From NCBI GenBank assembly GCA_036245805.1, contig BTRK01000004.1, positions 20,336,001 through 20,400,000 of the forward strand: a DNA stretch of 64,000 nucleotides, written 5' to 3'. Every line of letters begins with the position of its first letter. Within the stretch, counting starts at the first letter, position 1. Under the pieces are notes generated by a model. The model was given only the letters and a program-made list of their open reading frames with translations, was not told where the DNA came from and searched no databases. The translations under genes were made by a program, and so were the position numbers. Shown here one piece after another: positions 59,507 through 64,000 of the stretch. This stretch comes from Pristionchus mayeri. Lineage: Eukaryota > Nematoda > Chromadorea > Rhabditida > Neodiplogasteridae.

Positions 59507-61353
59507 ATGGCCAAGTTCTTGGGCCCTTCCTACACCACTGAGTACATCATCAGCCACTGCTTCCCCGAGATTGGCAATTCCAAAGACCGCGTCAGTTGTG
59601 AGGTCTGCTTGTCCCCCCATTCTAACATATCTTACTCAATTGAAGGTTCTTCCTCTAGAGAATGCCAAATCTTTCTGGTCGTTGATCGCAAGGGTAACGC
59701 TGAAATGGACGAGTGAAGAGGACAGGAAGAAGTACCCTTCATCCATCTTCGTGAAGGTGAGCAGGAGAGTGCTTGAAGCGCATTGATCGAGATGCAACTC
59801 GATATCCTCTTTTCTAGATTCCGACGATCACATCAAACGTCCGTCGAGCAGATGACGAAGAGAGATCGAAGCAGACGTTGATCGATTTCACCGCCAACGA
59901 GGAGACCTTCTACAGAATTATGGATGTGAGTTGATTGAGGTGTGGAATCACAAGGAATCTGTAGTTCAGTGTTTCCAGTAAACAGGTAAATAACTAATTC
60001 AGAACAATTGGATTCCTGGTTTTCCCTTTCCGCACTACTACCATGGAGAGGAAGTGGGAGAGATCCCTGGAAGAGAAGGATGTCTCGTTCTAGAAGATTT
60101 CAGTGGAAGAGCCGCCTCCGTTGACTACGTTCCTGGATTCACTCTTCCTCAGGTAACAGATTGCCGTAGCCGAGGTCAAAATGATAAAATGCGTGGTTCT
60201 CCAAAACAGATCTCTAATTCCGGATATACTATTTTGATTCTTTCAGTTGATAGGGAATCGTCAGTATTAAGAGATTGCGTTGCAGATTGAATCTCTCGTA
60301 GACGCCCTAGCTTCCTGGCATGCCTTCATCTTTGATCATCAAGAGTTAACCAATGCTATCAATCTTTTCAAAATCGATGACGAGATCCAAGACTATCTGG
60401 TAGGTCGCATAGCTCAGGCGTATTGTGAGAAATGTACAAAAAATGATGATGATTTCAGTTCTCTGAGAGTCAGAAGCTGGAACAGATGTGTCCCGAGTGG
60501 TTCGATGACCGTATTACTCTACTCGAGAAGTTATTCTCTGCTGATCATGCTAATGGGGCGATTAGAAGCTACAATGAACTTGGTTTGCGCGAAGACAAGT
60601 TACGGAAAACGATATTAGTGTAGGTATTCCTGCTGTACTCGTTCACATGGACATGAACACTACGAATGTTCTCTGGAGGAAGGAGACCATGGGGACCAGC
60701 AAACCACAGGTTTATGCTACCCGTTTTATTGTATCATAATCGTGTTGTTTAGATTCTGTCGATTATCGACTTCCAACAAGTTCACTTTGGCAATCTCTGC
60801 GAGGATCTCGCGCGTATTCTGCAGATTGGAACGAGTGCAGAAATGAGGAGGTGAGAATAAGGAGATCACGGGTAAACCCTGAAGAAGTTGTGAAGAAACC
60901 AGTTTTAGAAAGCATGAGAAGCGCTTTCTCGATCGATACCATCAGAAGCTGGAGAAGATAATGGGAAATGGGAATCCCGTATCTCTCGATCAGGTGGGAA
61001 TGTACAATTTACGAACAATGTCAAACAATGCTGCAGAAATTCAATACACACTTTTTATTTTTTTGGCATACATCACATAATTCACTAGATGACACGATAA
61101 TTCGTACTTTTGCGAATCATTTCCCGATATCTTTCAAGTAATCTATCTCCCATTCCGATATCTGCAGGTCCACTCAGCCTACCTCCGTGTCTTCCCTTTC
61201 GTCGCCAATTTCTCTCTCTTCGCAGTAGTCTGCTACCATTCGATGTATGAGGAAATGGAGAAGGACGAGGGAAAGAGAGCGGAGAAGCAGGAAGAACTGC
61301 TCAAGAGAGCAAGGGGAATCATCGATGACATCTACAGAACCTCCCTGACATAA
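59507..61353 (+). pseudogene. CHK kinase-like protein (DUF1679), one-base frameshift
   Basis: Nine exons give about 398 residues, starting MAKFLGPSYTTEYIISHCFP. The N-lobe has KYPSSIFVKIPTITSN, FYRIMDNNWIPGFPFPHYYHG and CLVLEDFSG. The catalytic loop reads VLVHMDMNTTNVLW (HxDxxxxN) and the metal site IIDFQQVHFGN. These are the hallmarks of the CHK/EcKinase group, which is expanded in nematodes and insects and related to choline and ecdysteroid kinases. In exon 60459-60709 the frame breaks at about 60619-60621: removal of one G would explain the shift between RKTILV and GIPAVLVH. The exon is one base short of a multiple of three for its phases. Splice sites are otherwise intact, so this is a recent lesion or an assembly error. 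Confidence 0.85.
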
Positions 61354-62694
61354 ACCGAATCATACGTTTTAATTTAACCTTGTTTCCGCCAATGAATGAA
61401 TACTATCGGCTCTTATTGTAGAAAAAATATCATTATTTTCATTTATTACACTTGTGATAAAATCAATGTATTGTTTTCCATATCGTTCTCAGCTTCCTCT
61501 TTACCTAAAGGAAGATCCCTTTATTCGACTTGCACCTGCTTTGTGTTTCCCTAACCAAGCGCCGAGAGAGTGAAAGTATTTTTTTGTCGCAACTGTTCTG
61601 GTGATCTGTGATACCTTTTACTTTTTCCTCATATCTGCGCATCATCCGAAGAACAGCCCTCTTTGCTGCACATAGGCGTGAGAATTTTTATCTTTAGAAT
61701 TTCCTCTACCCTGTACATGCCCTTCAGGGTGATTGGAATATAATCAATTTCTGGTTTAAAATTGTGAGCAAATATCTGACAACCTGGTATTTTCGGAATC
61801 GGTATTGGTCGTATCCATATTCGGATTTCAAATAATGATAACTCCCAAAAATGCCTCTCAGTGGGGCACAGCCCGAATTTGGGGCTAATTTGAGCAATAA
61901 AATCTTCTCGCGGACCCTCCCTTTCACTTTATGGCGTGGATCGTTCTTCAAAGGGCAATCTCGACTGTTCCAGCTCTGCATTTACTTCCTCATTGCTGCA
62001 CTTTCTCTGACCAATCACCTCTCCACTTCCTCCTGTGAGCAGGAGAAAGGCAGGGAGGTGCGAAATGAAGAAGGAAAACGAAGATCTGCAAAGGGAAGGT
62101 CGGCCGCGCCCTATCTTAAGCCATTAATCGGGAACCGGACAATTCCTTCTCTCACTCCTCCCTCCGGTCTATTTGAAGAATAAGAAAAAGTTACACTTTG
62201 GTCTAGGAAATTCAGACGAGACAGTCTAGATTTTGGCAAGAGAACGGTACTGATCCAACCTTCTGATTTTGGAAGACATGTTCGTTTGGAGAGATTTGAG
62301 AATTTTTCTTTAGATCGATGACTATTGTGATGAACAGTTCAAGGACCTCGAAATGATGAGGGAAGGAGCCATCAGTTACACAATGAACACTATGAGTGAC
62401 GAATTTAGGTCACTCGAATTAGAGGCTAATTTTGTTCTCGCCCTTCGAAATGCACGTAGCTTGAGCGGTCATTCCCCCTTTCACTGTGAAACATCACTCC
62501 CTATCCCTTCCCTCCCCCTCAGCCGCCCACTCCTCTCCTCTCATTCCCGTCCCATCCCTGCTAATTTGGCTAAACGGTGCAGTGGGGGTGCGGAGAGCTA
62601 ATGTTTTTGCTTAGAATACCGTCTCATGGATCCTCTATTGTCTTTCGTTCCTTTTGCACATATAATTGACCCAATGCCAGTGAATGCTCTGTAG
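61354..62694. other. Gap before the zinc-finger gene, possible upstream exons
   Basis: A 110-residue open frame at 61851-62183 has no splice context. A stretch from about 62314, after TTTCTTTAG, encodes IDDYCDEQFKDLEMMREGA and could be an upstream exon of the zinc-finger gene, but I could not prove the join. Pyrimidine-rich sequence runs at 62480-62560. Confidence 0.35.

Positions 62695-64000
<1,306 letters not shown>

Noticed and set aside
61851..62183. 110-residue plus-strand frame
   Set aside because: Starts within AT-rich sequence, has no acceptor or donor and no recognisable fold. Treated as chance.

Overview
The window is eukaryotic and almost certainly from a nematode. It carries chemoreceptor genes of the nematode-only Srv, Str and Sre classes, a DSL-type Notch ligand, a nuclear hormone receptor, a CYP33-like P450, a sigma-class GST with the nematode N-terminus, a CHK kinase-like gene and a tau-tubulin/CK1-type kinase. 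Introns are mostly 40-60 bases with GT..AG ends, and several starts sit directly behind an AG acceptor with no upstream ATG, as in SL trans-splicing. The density of transposons and small membrane-protein genes would suit a rhabditid or diplogastrid worm. The species cannot be named from the sequence. No rRNA, tRNA or CRISPR was found.

Layout. 1-6043 is transposon territory: a mariner-ended element interrupted by an 890 bp piece of an Srv-like gene, a 2.6 kb element with long inverted arms around a zinc-finger gene, and a nearly intact mariner. 6930-11099 is a cluster of six small membrane-protein genes, mostly single-pass and about 60-150 residues. 11255-15426 holds Str and Sre chemoreceptors and a small secreted-protein gene. 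16470-22568 is a Gln/Ala-rich protein whose first two introns are each filled by a fold-back palindrome. 24349-28846 is a TTBK/CK1-like kinase with a Lys/Glu-rich tail, followed by a neuropeptide-like precursor at 29611-29921.

30180-40736 holds three minus-strand genes in series: a coiled-coil protein, a LARGE-like glycosyltransferase and the CDK11/PITSLRE kinase. The last two are close enough to be an operon. A third fold-back palindrome sits in a CDK11 intron. 41920-43218 is a DSL ligand. 44435-46346 is a membrane protein. 47679-50140 holds a stop-interrupted SH2 gene and a nuclear hormone receptor. 50582-55663 holds the P450 and a PGAP2-like protein. 55806-58619 is the GST, with a duplicated internal exon and a mariner-type element in intron 1. 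59507-61353 is a CHK kinase-like gene with a one-base frameshift. The window ends inside a C2H2 zinc-finger gene.

Functionally the region mixes conserved housekeeping genes (CDK11, PGAP2-like, LARGE-like) with fast-evolving environmental genes (chemoreceptors, P450, GST, NHR, CHK kinase). Exons were joined by eye from splice motifs and reading frame, so individual boundaries are predictions. Single-base frame breaks, including one in CDK11, may be assembly errors.
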